In this document: piece by piece, positions 17,230-25,371 of the stretch
Position numbering within the stretch: the first letter of the stretch is position 1
Layout of the letters: each line of letters starts with the position of its first letter
Origin: Alphaproteobacteria bacterium
GTDB lineage: Bacteria > Pseudomonadota > Alphaproteobacteria > UBA8366
DNA length: 64,000 nt
Assembly: GCA_028281325.1 (NCBI GenBank)
Contig: JANQKC010000006.1
Coordinates: 1 to 64,000 of the forward strand
Direction of reading: 5' to 3'
Position numbers and translations under genes: made by a program
The notes under the pieces: model-generated
What the model saw: only the letters and a program-made list of their open reading frames with translations
Databases searched by the model: none
Told to the model about the DNA's origin: nothing

Positions 17230-18258
17230 ATGGCAAGATCAATCGGCGCAGCGGCGACGGTCGCTGCCTGTTGCGCGATGCTCGCCGGCCCGGCCGCCGC
17301 GGCCAAGACGACACTGGACACGGTGAAAGCGCGCGGCCACCTGGTTTGCGGCGTCAGCCAGGGCCTGCCGGGTTTCTCGCTCAAGAGTGCGAAAGGCCGC
17401 TGGTCGGGTCTAGACGTCGACTTCTGCCGCGCCGTGGCGGCCGCGGTGCTGGGAAGTTCGGAGAAGATAAAGCTCCTTCCGCTAACGAGCCGCGAGCGGT
17501 TCGACGCCCTCAAATCGCGCAAAGTGGACATCCTCACACGAAACACGACCTGGACGCTCAGCCGGGAGACCGAGCTCAAGGTGAACTTTGCCGGCGTTCT
17601 CTTTCATGATGGGCAGGGCTTCATGCTGCGCCGGCAACTGGACGTCAAGAACGCGCTCGAACTGGACGGCGTCACGGTCTGCCTGAACACGGGCACGACG
17701 ACCGAAGACAATATCAATGACTTCTTCCAGTCGCGCGGCATGAATTTCACATTGAACGCTTTCGAAAAATCGGACGATGCGCTCGCGGCCTATCAGGATG
17801 GCGAGTGCGACGTCTATACCGCCGAGCATTCGGCGCTGCATGCCCAGCGGTCGCGGCTCGAGTCGCCCGACGAGCACATGATCCTCCCCGCGGTCATTTC
17901 GAAGGAACCGCTCGGACCGGCGGTCCGACATGGCGACGATCAGTGGTTCGAAATCGTCAAATGGACACTGTTCGCCTTGATCAACGCCGAGGAATTGGGC
18001 GTGACCGCGGCGAACGCGCAGAAGCTGCGGCGGGAATCGAAAACGCCGGCGATCCGCCGTCTGCTCGGGGTCGACGGTGAAATCGGCAGGAAGCTAGGGC
18101 TCGACCCCGAATGGGCTTTCCGGGCCATTCGCGAGGTCGGGAATTACGACGAGATGTTCGAGCGCAATCTGGGCGGCGAATCCTCCCTGAAGATCGATCG
18201 GGGCATCAACGCATTGTGGACACGCGGCGGCATCCTCTACGCGCCGCCGATCCGATGA
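17230..18258 (+). CDS. Periplasmic amino-acid-binding protein (AapJ/general L-amino acid type)
   Basis: The 342-residue protein has a signal peptide (about 1-24, AAAAK cut) and the periplasmic binding protein class 3 pattern: TLDTVKARGHLVCGVSQGLPGFS, GLDVDFCRAVAAAVLG, and LTSRERFDALKSRKVDILTRNTT. It is closest to AapJ of the Aap general L-amino acid ABC transporter in rhizobia. No permease (aapQM) or ATPase (aapP) genes follow; the next gene is a HAD-like protein. It may serve a transporter encoded elsewhere or act as a sensor ligand protein. Confidence 0.88.
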   Translation: MARSIGAAATVAACCAMLAGPAAAAKTTLDTVKARGHLVCGVSQGLPGFSLKSAKGRWSGLDVDFCRAVAAAVLGSSEKIKLLPLTSRERFDALKSRKVDILTRNTTWTLSRETELKVNFAGVLFHDGQGFMLRRQLDVKNALELDGVTVCLNTGTTTEDNINDFFQSRGMNFTLNAFEKSDDALAAYQDGECDVYTAEHSALHAQRSRLESPDEHMILPAVISKEPLGPAVRHGDDQWFEIVKWTLFALINAEELGVTAANAQKLRRESKTPAIRRLLGVDGEIGRKLGLDPEWAFRAIREVGNYDEMFERNLGGESSLKIDRGINALWTRGGILYAPPIR

Positions 18259-18286
18259 GTGCACCCTACCAATGGAAGGCAACCCC

Positions 18287-18787
18287 ATGACGGAACGGCT
18301 AGGCGTCGACATCGGCGGCGTTTTGATCGACCGGGTCAATGACGACACCGATACCTCCTTCTTCGGCGACAACTACCTGCGGACGACCGCGGTGCCGGGC
18401 GCGTTCGACGCGTTGAAGCGCCTCGCCAACTGCCGGTTCGAAGACCGGATCCATCTCGTGTCCAAATGCGGCCCCCGCGTCGAGCAGAAATCCCGCGACT
18501 GGCTCGATCATCACGATTTCTTCCGGAAGACCGGGATCGACCCGGCGAACCTCCACTTTTGCCGCAAACGGCAGGACAAGGCGCCGATCTGCGACTCGCT
18601 TGGCCTGACGCATTTCATCGACGATCGGCTGGAAGTCCTGAGTTACTTGAAAACCGTGCCGAACCTGTACCTGTTTCATCCGACCCCCGGCGAGGTGGAA
18701 AAGCACGCCCGCCACCTCCACCGCGTGCATCGGGTCGAGACCTGGGACGACGTTCTGGCTGCGTTGATGCAGAACCAATCCGCATGA
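18287..18787 (+). CDS. HAD-like hydrolase-fold protein with altered motif I
   Basis: The 166-residue protein looks like a small HAD-superfamily phosphatase without a cap: GVDIGGVLID (motif I, residues 6-15), HLVSKCG (motif II, Ser about 59) and THFIDDRLEVL (motif IV, tandem Asp). The second Asp of DxD, normally the general acid, is Gly10 here, so catalysis may be altered or lost. Lys in KRQDKAP could be motif III. ATG 18287 has GGAAGG 7 bases upstream; a frame start five codons earlier is less likely. It follows the binding protein gene by 28 bases. Confidence 0.65.
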   Translation: MTERLGVDIGGVLIDRVNDDTDTSFFGDNYLRTTAVPGAFDALKRLANCRFEDRIHLVSKCGPRVEQKSRDWLDHHDFFRKTGIDPANLHFCRKRQDKAPICDSLGLTHFIDDRLEVLSYLKTVPNLYLFHPTPGEVEKHARHLHRVHRVETWDDVLAALMQNQSA

Positions 18788-18800
18788 TCCGGGACGCATG

Positions 18801-18850
18801 GCGCATCCTTCGAGACGCCGCCTGCGGAGGCTCCACAGGATTGAGGTCAT
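18801..18850. repeat. Interspersed palindromic repeat (REP-like), first unit
   Basis: This unit contains the CATCCTTCGAGACG...GGAGGCTCC.CAGGATTGAGG pattern common between genes of many alphaproteobacteria. It folds with ATCCT (18805-18809) pairing to AGGAT (18837-18841) and an inner GCCGCC/GGAGGC stem. A second, inverted unit lies 20 bases on. Confidence 0.65.
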
Positions 18851-18870
18851 CGGTTGATATCTAGAGTGCG

Positions 18871-18914
18871 GCCTCATGCTGAGGAGGGCCGATAGGCCCG
18901 TCTCGAAGCATGGA
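18871..18914. repeat. Interspersed palindromic repeat (REP-like), second unit in opposite orientation
   Basis: CATGCT (18875-18880) pairs with AGCATG (18907-18912), and GGGCC-GATA-GGCCC (18886-18899) forms the inner stem. The GTCTCGAAGCATG arm is related to the CCTTCGAGACG of the first unit. The pair in opposite orientation resembles a BIME. The surrounding gap 18788-19031 has no gene. Confidence 0.65.
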
Positions 18915-19031
18915 ATACCGGCCTCCATCATCGCCGCTCCGACATAAGACCGACGACGCGCCGAAGTTCCTCTTGGCGGCGGCATGCGCTGACGGCATCA
19001 TGCATCCCCTGGCAACACACGTGGAACATCG

Positions 19032-20021
19032 ATGAAAACCTGTATTTTTGGCGCCGGCGCGGTCGCCGGGCTGGCGGCGGCGCGGATGGCACGGGGCGGC
19101 GTCGAAAACCTTAGCGTGGTGGCGCGCGGCGACCACCTGGCCGCAATCCAAGAAAACGGCCTAACCGTGCGCGACCGTGACGGCGAATGGACCGTGCCGA
19201 TCCACGCGACCGACGATACCGCCGCGCTCGGCGTTCAGGACATCCTGATCATGGGCCTCAAGGCGCATACGGTGGGACCCGCCTTGGGCCAGCTCGCGCC
19301 GTTGATCGGACCGCAGACGGCCGTCGTCCATATGGTCAACGGCATACCCTGGTGGTATTTCCACGACCTGCCGGGCAATTGGCCGACGCCGTATCTCGAC
19401 TCAGTCGATCCCGGCGGGCGGATCGCAGCGGCGTTGGGGCCGGAAAAAGCGGTCGGCTGCGTGGTCTATGTCGGCGCCAACATTCCCGAACCCGGCGTGG
19501 TCGAACACAACAATGGCGGCACCTACATCGTCGGCGAACCCGACAACAGCGAAAGCGAGCGCGCGCAAGGCGTCGTCGACCTTCTCAACCGCGGCGGCCT
19601 CAAGGGCAAATTGTCGACCGACATTCGCCGGGACGTGTGGACAAAACTATGGGGCAACTTGAGCGGCAACCCCATGAGCGTGCTGTGCCAAGCGAATTGC
19701 GAACAGCTGGGTCAGGATGCGGAGGTGTGCGGTATCATGGGCGAGATGATGATCGAAGCCGGCCAGGTCGCGTCGGCGAGCGGGTGCGACGTGGCCCCGA
19801 ACGTCACGGAGCGGCTGGACACCTTCCGAAGCCTCGGGACGATCAAGACATCGATGCTGCAGGATTTCGAAGCCGGGAAAACAATCGAACTCGACGCGCT
19901 GCTCGGCGTGATTTGTGAATTGGGCCGCCGTGACGGCGTCAAGACGCCGACATGCGACATGATCTTCGCCCTGACGCGCCTGAAAGCCCGTGCGGCGGGA
20001 TGCTACCAACCCACCGCGTAG
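19032..20021 (+). CDS. Ketopantoate reductase (PanE/ApbA) family protein
   Basis: The 329-residue protein has the nucleotide-binding motif IFGAGAVAGLAAARMA at the N-terminus, QDILIMGLKAHT in the middle and the C-terminal ApbA helical domain (DVWTKLWGNLSGNPMSVLC). The family reduces 2-ketopantoate with NADPH in pantothenate synthesis, but many paralogues use other 2-keto acids. The lack of panB/panC neighbours and the variant catalytic region make a non-pantothenate role likely. It converges with the nitroreductase gene with only 9 bases between. Confidence 0.82.
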   Translation: MKTCIFGAGAVAGLAAARMARGGVENLSVVARGDHLAAIQENGLTVRDRDGEWTVPIHATDDTAALGVQDILIMGLKAHTVGPALGQLAPLIGPQTAVVHMVNGIPWWYFHDLPGNWPTPYLDSVDPGGRIAAALGPEKAVGCVVYVGANIPEPGVVEHNNGGTYIVGEPDNSESERAQGVVDLLNRGGLKGKLSTDIRRDVWTKLWGNLSGNPMSVLCQANCEQLGQDAEVCGIMGEMMIEAGQVASASGCDVAPNVTERLDTFRSLGTIKTSMLQDFEAGKTIELDALLGVICELGRRDGVKTPTCDMIFALTRLKARAAGCYQPTA

Positions 20022-20030
20022 GACGGTCGG

Positions 20031-20810
20031 CTAACGGAAATCGAACCCCCGCTCCTTGAGCTGCTGCCGCAGGGCATCCCGCCGGGGCGAGGCGAATTTC
20101 TTATTGATGTCGTTGGTCCAGGAGTCCGGCGTGGTCGGTTTGCCCAAACGGTCATAATGCGCGGCCAAATCCTTATCATAGGCGTCCAGATCCGCTTTCA
20201 GCCCGTCCGGATCATAGGTCTCCTGGTGAACCGTCAGTCCGGTATCCATCCGCGGCTTCTGCGGCGGGGCTTCCGCCGGCCAGCCCAGGCACATGCCGAA
20301 GACGCAGTAGACGCGCTGCGGCAGTTTGAGAATTCGAGCGACTTCGATCGGGTCGTTTCGCACGCCGCCGATCATCAATCCCTTCAGACCCAATGAATCC
20401 GCCGCCAGATACGCCGACATCCCGACCAGCGACGCATCGATCGTCGAGACCAATCCGATTTCCAAACTGTTGTCGTCCATGTCGTGACAATGGCGTTGCA
20501 GCGCATGCTCCATGCGGCGCAGATCGGCGCAGAAGGCAAGAAATACCGGCGTTTCGGCGACATGCTTCTGGTTGCCCGTCGTCACCGAAAGCGCTTGGCG
20601 GGCCGCTTCGTCGCGCACGACGACAACGCTATAGGCTTGGATGTTCGACGATGTCGGCGCACGGAAAGCCGCCTCCAGCACCGCCTTCACCTGTTCGTCC
20701 GAGACCGGGTCGTCGCTGTATTTGCGGACGCTGACGCGGTTGTGCAGTATCTCGATGGTCTCGCTCGTCGTGCGGGCCGTCTGATTGTCGGTTTCGCTAT
20801 CCTTGGGCAT
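20031..20810 (-). CDS. Nitroreductase-family flavoprotein (NfsA-like NADPH oxidoreductase)
   Basis: The 259-residue protein has the nitroreductase fold: SVRKYSDDPVSDEQVKAVLEAAFRAPTSSN at the start (FMN-binding R and SSN) and GLKGLMIGGVRNDP with VFGMCLGWP later, as in NfsA/FRP NAD(P)H oxidoreductases. It reduces quinones, nitro compounds or flavins using FMN. The open frame runs far upstream into the next gene, but ATG 20810 has GGAGAG at correct spacing and gives the family length. It follows the TauD-type gene by 47 bases on the same strand, so the two may be one operon. Confidence 0.87.
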   Translation of the reverse strand: MPKDSETDNQTARTTSETIEILHNRVSVRKYSDDPVSDEQVKAVLEAAFRAPTSSNIQAYSVVVVRDEAARQALSVTTGNQKHVAETPVFLAFCADLRRMEHALQRHCHDMDDNSLEIGLVSTIDASLVGMSAYLAADSLGLKGLMIGGVRNDPIEVARILKLPQRVYCVFGMCLGWPAEAPPQKPRMDTGLTVHQETYDPDGLKADLDAYDKDLAAHYDRLGKPTTPDSWTNDINKKFASPRRDALRQQLKERGFDFR

Positions 20811-20857
20811 GGTCTCTCCGTCCAACTCTTCCAAATGTGTTTCGCAATCGTGGCGCG

Positions 20858-21736
20858 TTACGCCGCCAATTCGGTTTCCACCGGGGGCATGCGCGCCTCG
20901 GCGAGGGTGTTGGTGCCGCGTACGGTCGCGCGCATGAAGATCCGCCGCTGATCCAACGGGTAGTCGAGCCTGCCCGAATGAACCGACGACCGGTTCTCCC
21001 AGATAATGGTGTCGCCAAGCCGCCAGGCGTGATGCCATTGGAGCGCCGGCTGGTCGCACCAGGCGAAGATTTCGTCGAGCAGCGCGTCGCTTTCCGCCCG
21101 GGTCATGCCGATGATCCGCACCGTATGATACGGGTTCACGTAGACCGCGGGCTTTCCGGTCTCCGGATGCAGCCGGACGACCGGATGAATGACGTCGGGT
21201 TTCGCCTTGTCCTTCGGCGACAAATGCTCGGTGCTTTGACCGTACCGCCCGCCATACCGGAACAGCGCCATCTTGCCGGTGATCCGCCGTTTCAGCGCAG
21301 CCGGCATCGTTTCGTACGCCTGATACATGTTGCAGAACCACGTGTCGCCGCCGCGGTCCGGCAGTTCGACCGCATGCAACAGCGTGCCATTCGCCGGCAC
21401 CTGATCGTAACTCAAATCGGAATGCCAGCCGACGCCCCGGTTGGCCCCCACCGCGTCGAACTTTCCGTCTTTGTCCACGTTGGTCATCATGACGATGTCC
21501 TCGGCGTCGGGATGGCGATAGGTCTTCGCCACATGCGGCTGCAGGTCGCCGAAATTCCGGGAAAACGCCATGAACTGCGGCGGCGTCAGGATCTGGTCCC
21601 GAAACACCAGGACGAGATTGTCGAGAAACGCTTGGTAGACAACGTCGCGTGTCGCCGCGTCCCACGGCTGGAACATATCCAGCCCTAAGATTTCGGCGCC
21701 GGCCGCCTCGCCCAGTTTCCGAATCTCAACCGTCAT
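20858..21736 (-). CDS. TauD/TfdA-family Fe(II)/2-oxoglutarate dioxygenase
   Basis: The 292-residue protein carries the iron-binding facial triad: HxD in GVGWHSDLSYD and the distal His in WENRSSVHSGRLDYP, then RRIFMRATVRG with the Arg that binds 2-oxoglutarate. The family hydroxylates small carboxylic or sulfonic acids such as taurine, 2,4-D and alkyl sulfates. The substrate is not readable from sequence. The nitroreductase gene follows at 20810 and could supply reducing steps in the same catabolic pathway (inference). Confidence 0.9.
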   Translation of the reverse strand: MTVEIRKLGEAAGAEILGLDMFQPWDAATRDVVYQAFLDNLVLVFRDQILTPPQFMAFSRNFGDLQPHVAKTYRHPDAEDIVMMTNVDKDGKFDAVGANRGVGWHSDLSYDQVPANGTLLHAVELPDRGGDTWFCNMYQAYETMPAALKRRITGKMALFRYGGRYGQSTEHLSPKDKAKPDVIHPVVRLHPETGKPAVYVNPYHTVRIIGMTRAESDALLDEIFAWCDQPALQWHHAWRLGDTIIWENRSSVHSGRLDYPLDQRRIFMRATVRGTNTLAEARMPPVETELAA

Positions 21737-21838
21737 GAAACAGCCTTCTCATTCCACCCCCTGGCGTCATACAGGATGGTTTTCGCATTCGACGTTCAAA
21801 CTACCGAAAAGCGGGAACCGTGAACAGCCGGCCTCCGA

Positions 21839-22540
21839 TCACAACAGGCTAAGCTGTTCAGACACGGCCTCGTCACTCTCGGGCGCCGGGTCGAACAGGC
21901 CCGGGTCGTCGTTGCGCACATTGTTGACCTGCCGACCCACCCGATAGGCGCGCAGTTTACCGCCATAGGGATGCAACAACGCCTGCGCTTCCCGCGGGTC
22001 GCCCGACAACCAGGTATCGTAGCCGGCGGAATCGAGAATGACCGGCATGCGGTGATGGATCGAAGCAATATCCGGCGCGGCCTCGGTTGTCGCGATGGTG
22101 CAGCTCTCGATCTCGCTACCGTCCGGCGACATCCATTGTTCCCACAGGCCGGCGAACGCGAAGGGCGCGTCACCGGCCAGCGCGATGCGCCAGGGCTGCT
22201 TCCCGCCATCCGGCGCTTTCTTCCATTCGTAAAATCCATCGGCGGGGATCAGGCAGCGGCGGCGGCGAAAGGCGTTCCGAAACGCGGGCTTCTCTGCAAT
22301 CGTCTCCGACCGCGCGTTGATCATGCGGCTGCCGATCGCGGGGTCCTTGGCCCAGGACGGCACCAAGCCCCAGCGGAATGCCGTCAACTCGCGTTTCGCG
22401 CCGGACGCAGCGATCCGGACCGCCACGACGCCCTGCGTCGGCGCGATGTTGTAGCGCGGCTCCAAGTTCGGCAGTTCGTCGAACCCGAACAAGGCGCGCA
22501 ACGCCTCGACCGGCGTCGTCAAACTGTAGCGTCCGCACAT
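21839..22540 (-). CDS. SOS response-associated peptidase (SRAP/YedK, HMCES family)
   Basis: The 233-residue protein begins MCGRYSL, placing the catalytic Cys at residue 2 as required. It has NIAPTQG (conserved Asn), WGLVPSWAKD, NARSETIAEKPAFRNAF, CLIPADGFYEWK with the catalytic Glu, and HHRMPVIL with the conserved His. SRAP proteins crosslink through Cys2 to abasic sites in single-stranded DNA and shield them. No LexA-type site was found just upstream. The gene stands alone. Confidence 0.93.
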   Translation of the reverse strand: MCGRYSLTTPVEALRALFGFDELPNLEPRYNIAPTQGVVAVRIAASGAKRELTAFRWGLVPSWAKDPAIGSRMINARSETIAEKPAFRNAFRRRRCLIPADGFYEWKKAPDGGKQPWRIALAGDAPFAFAGLWEQWMSPDGSEIESCTIATTEAAPDIASIHHRMPVILDSAGYDTWLSGDPREAQALLHPYGGKLRAYRVGRQVNNVRNDDPGLFDPAPESDEAVSEQLSLL

Positions 22541-22585
22541 GCGCCTATCGCCCCCCTGCCCCCATACAACTCGGCCGGACCATCA

Positions 22586-23152
22586 TTAGCGCGGTCCCTT
22601 CACCGCGCGCAACACGGCCGTCATTTCCTGCACCACATTGTTCCTTTCGCGGATCGCGAGCAGCAATTCGGTCTCGGTGATCTGTTTGAGGTCCAGCTTG
22701 CTGCGCCAGATGGGTTCGAGCACGAGTTGCGTCGATTCGATATCGAAGTCGACCCCGATCATCAGGGCGATCGGCGTGTTGGACGCGCCATCCCGGATCC
22801 ATATCTCGCACTGCCGGCGCGAGAACATGGCGAGGCCGTCGAAGGTGACGATGCGCACATGCGTCGGGTCGTTGATGAAACTGTCGTGGCGCGGATGCGG
22901 CACGGTGATCGTCACGGTCGCACGGTCGCGGCACACGCGGTACATCTCGCGCACGACGTCGAAATACACGTCCGGCGTCGCGCCCAAATGCTCCAACACA
23001 TGGGACATATAAATTTCATCCACCGAGTCGTCGGGCCAAGGCCAAGGAAACCGCTCCAAATCGACGACCTCGTCCGGCGAACAGTCCTCGAACTTGTCCA
23101 CGTTATGGAAACCGTCCCGCTTGTTGTAGCCACACCCAAGATTCAGCCGCAT
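22586..23152 (-). CDS. SAM-dependent methyltransferase-like protein
   Basis: The 188-residue protein starts with the compact methyltransferase motif I LNLGCGYNKRDGFHNVD, followed by MSHVLEHLGATPDVYFDVVREMYRVCRDRA (motifs for an EHL-type class I enzyme). It resembles small methyltransferases found with glycan and lipid biosynthesis genes. No substrate is evident. The gene diverges from nrdA; its upstream side is the same regulatory region as that of nrdAB. There is no strong ribosome site. Confidence 0.75.
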   Translation of the reverse strand: MRLNLGCGYNKRDGFHNVDKFEDCSPDEVVDLERFPWPWPDDSVDEIYMSHVLEHLGATPDVYFDVVREMYRVCRDRATVTITVPHPRHDSFINDPTHVRIVTFDGLAMFSRRQCEIWIRDGASNTPIALMIGVDFDIESTQLVLEPIWRSKLDLKQITETELLLAIRERNNVVQEMTAVLRAVKGPR

Positions 23153-23281
23153 CTTTTTTCACCCGTTACCAGAGTAAGCGAAACTGCCGGTTTTCTAAGA
23201 CTTTCACGTCTAAGCAACGGCGCTCAAAGCAAAAAAACGTCATTTCCGAAACAAATGTGAAAGTTTTCTTGCTAGACAGCT

Positions 23282-23328
23282 TAGCCATATTTGGTATTTT
23301 GAGCGCCGCAAACCACGACATATTGTGG
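23282..23328 (+). promoter_or_regulatory. Tandem NrdR boxes upstream of nrdAB
   Basis: CCACGACATATTGTGG (23313-23328) closely fits the NrdR box consensus ACACWATATWTWGTGT in its CCAC/GTGG form. A weaker copy, TAGCCATATTTGGTAT (23282-23297), keeps the ATAT core and lies exactly 31 bases upstream, the helical spacing known for tandem NrdR boxes. NrdR represses ribonucleotide reductase genes in response to (d)ATP. The first start codon of the open frame lies before these boxes, which supports the later nrdA start. Confidence 0.65.
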
Positions 23329-23329
23329 T

Positions 23330-23338
23330 TTATACACA
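23330..23338 (+). promoter_or_regulatory. Perfect DnaA box upstream of nrdAB
   Basis: TTATACACA matches the DnaA box TTATNCACA exactly. A one-mismatch copy lies in reverse at 23415-23423 (TGTGGACAA). DnaA-ATP controls nrdAB in other proteobacteria, so replication-coupled regulation is plausible here. No other origin features are present. Confidence 0.5.
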
Positions 23339-23348
23339 TTTTATTCTT

Positions 23349-23362
23349 TCCACAGCTGTGGA
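23349..23362. promoter_or_regulatory. 14-base perfect palindrome before the nrdA ribosome site
   Basis: TCCACAGCTGTGGA is fully self-complementary. It lies 11 bases before nrdA and just before its AGGAGG. It may be an operator or a small mRNA hairpin; its TCCACA arms also resemble half DnaA boxes. Confidence 0.4.
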
Positions 23363-23373
23363 CAGGAGGGGGA

Positions 23374-25344
23374 ATGGTGGACGTAACCGACGCTTTGGCG
23401 CGGGAAGAGGTGCCTGTGGACAACTTAGTACATGAAGAACCAGAAGTCCTGCAGGATTTGCTGGAGCCGGTTGACGACACCGATGATTCCTATGCGGGCA
23501 TGCTCGACTTCGCGCAGAACGAGCGCGGCGTCCGGGTGGAAATCGACCGCAGTCGAGATGACAATCTAACGCAGTTCGGCAAAGAAACGCTGACCGACCG
23601 GTACTTGATGCCCGGCGAGAGCTATCAGGATCTGTTCGCCCGCGTCGCGATGCATTTCGCCGACGATTCGGCGCATGCGCAGCGCCTCTACGACTACATG
23701 AGCAAACTGTGGTTCATGCCCTCGACGCCCATTCTGTCGAATGGCGGCACCACGCGCGGCCTGCCGATCTCCTGTTTCCTGAACGAAGCGAATGACAGCC
23801 TGCGCGGCATCGTCGATCTGTGGAACGAAAATGTCTGGCTCGCGGCCCGCGGCGGCGGCATCGGCAGTTATTGGGGCAACCTCCGTTCGATCGGGGAACG
23901 TGTCGGCCACAACGGCAAGACCTCGGGCGTGGTTCCGTTCATCCGCGTCATGGACTCGCTGACCTTGGCGATTTCGCAAGGCTCGCTGCGCCGCGGCAGC
24001 GCGGCGGTCTACATGCCGATCGACCATCCGGAGATCGAGGAGTTCATCGAGATTCGCCGCCCGACCGGCGGCGACCCGAACCGCAAGGCGCTGAACCTGC
24101 ATCACGGCATCCTGTTGACCGACGCGTTCATGCGCGCCGTCGAAGAAGACGCGGAATGGGCGCTGGTGAGCCCGAAGGACCGCGCCGTTCAACGCACGGT
24201 ATCGGCGCGCGACCTGTGGATTCGCATCCTGACCGCGCGGGTCGAGACCGGCGAGCCCTACATGATCTTCATCGATCACGTTAACGACGCGATTCCGGAA
24301 CATCACAAACTGGCCGGCCTGAACGTCAAGACGTCGAACCTGTGCACCGAGATCACCCTCCCGACCGGCAAGGACAAGGACGATCAGGAACGCACGGCGG
24401 TCTGCTGCATCACGTCGGTCAACCTCGAACGCTATGACGAGTGGGAGGCCGACCCGCAATTCATCGAGGACATCATGCGCTTCCTCGACAACGTATTGCA
24501 GGATTTCATCGACACCGCGCCGGATGACTTCGATCGTGCGACCTATTCCGCGATGCGCGAACGGTCGGTCGGCCTGGGCGTTATGGGATTCCATTCCTTC
24601 CTGCAGAAAATGCGCATCCCCATGGAAGGCGTCATGGCCAAGGTCTGGAATAAGCGGATGTTCAAGCATATCCGCGAGCAGGCGGACGCAGCGTCCAAGA
24701 CCCTCGCCGCAGAGCGAGGCGCCTGTCCGGACGCCGCCGACTACGGCATGGAGGAACGCTTCTCGAACAAGATGGCGGTCGCGCCGACGGCATCGGTCTC
24801 GATCATCTGCGGCGGCGCGTCGCCGGGGATCGAGCCGAACGCGGCCAACAGCTACACGCACAAGACGCTGTCCGGCTCCTTCAACGTGCGCAACAAATAC
24901 CTCAAGGAACTGCTCGCCGAGAAAGGCCGCGACGACGACGAGACCTGGTCGTCGATTACCACGCACGAAGGCTCGGTGCAGCATCTCGACTTCCTGTCCG
25001 AGGACGAGAAAGCCGTCTTTAATACGGCCTTCGAGCTGGACCAACGCTGGGTGATCGAACACGCCGCCGACCGCGCGCCCTATATCTGCCAGGCGCAATC
25101 GGTGAACGTCTTCCTGCCCGCCGATATTCATAAGCGGGACCTGCATCAAATTCATTTCCAGGCGTGGAAGAAAGGCGTCAAGACCCTCTACTACTGCCGG
25201 TCGAAATCGATCCAGAGAGCCGAAGTGGTGGCCAAGAACGGCGCCGCCGAAAAGCTGTCGACGGTGCCGCATCTGGGCAAGGTAAACGGCGAGGACACAC
25301 TGCAAACCACGAACGATTACGAAGAGTGCCTCGCCTGCCAATAA
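23374..25344 (+). CDS. nrdA: Ribonucleoside-diphosphate reductase class Ia, alpha subunit
   Basis: The 656-residue catalytic subunit reduces ribonucleotides to deoxyribonucleotides with NrdB. It has Cys134 in LPISCFLNEAND, NLCTEITLP with radical Cys324 and Glu326, Cys344/345 in AVCCITSVN, PTASVSIICGG and the C-terminal redox pair in ECLACQ. No N-terminal ATP-cone is visible, as in the short alphaproteobacterial form. ATG 23374 is chosen because AGGAGG precedes it directly; the frame opens 39 codons upstream but those codons cover NrdR boxes. nrdB follows after 27 bases. Confidence 0.95.
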   Translation: MVDVTDALAREEVPVDNLVHEEPEVLQDLLEPVDDTDDSYAGMLDFAQNERGVRVEIDRSRDDNLTQFGKETLTDRYLMPGESYQDLFARVAMHFADDSAHAQRLYDYMSKLWFMPSTPILSNGGTTRGLPISCFLNEANDSLRGIVDLWNENVWLAARGGGIGSYWGNLRSIGERVGHNGKTSGVVPFIRVMDSLTLAISQGSLRRGSAAVYMPIDHPEIEEFIEIRRPTGGDPNRKALNLHHGILLTDAFMRAVEEDAEWALVSPKDRAVQRTVSARDLWIRILTARVETGEPYMIFIDHVNDAIPEHHKLAGLNVKTSNLCTEITLPTGKDKDDQERTAVCCITSVNLERYDEWEADPQFIEDIMRFLDNVLQDFIDTAPDDFDRATYSAMRERSVGLGVMGFHSFLQKMRIPMEGVMAKVWNKRMFKHIREQADAASKTLAAERGACPDAADYGMEERFSNKMAVAPTASVSIICGGASPGIEPNAANSYTHKTLSGSFNVRNKYLKELLAEKGRDDDETWSSITTHEGSVQHLDFLSEDEKAVFNTAFELDQRWVIEHAADRAPYICQAQSVNVFLPADIHKRDLHQIHFQAWKKGVKTLYYCRSKSIQRAEVVAKNGAAEKLSTVPHLGKVNGEDTLQTTNDYEECLACQ

Positions 25345-25371
25345 AGCGTTTTCACAGGAAGCATTAAGATC

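Noticed and set aside
22541-22585. LexA-type SOS box upstream of the SRAP gene
   Set aside because: No GAAC-N7-GAAC or GTTC-N7-GTTC pattern is present in the upstream region.
23330-23423. Replication origin suggested by DnaA-like boxes
   Set aside because: Only one perfect box and one near match, no AT-rich unwinding stretch and no dnaA, parAB or gidAB genes; fits nrdAB regulation better.
23566-25341. 591-codon leftward frame opposite nrdA
   Set aside because: Antisense to the well-supported nrdA; no ribosome site or recognisable protein.
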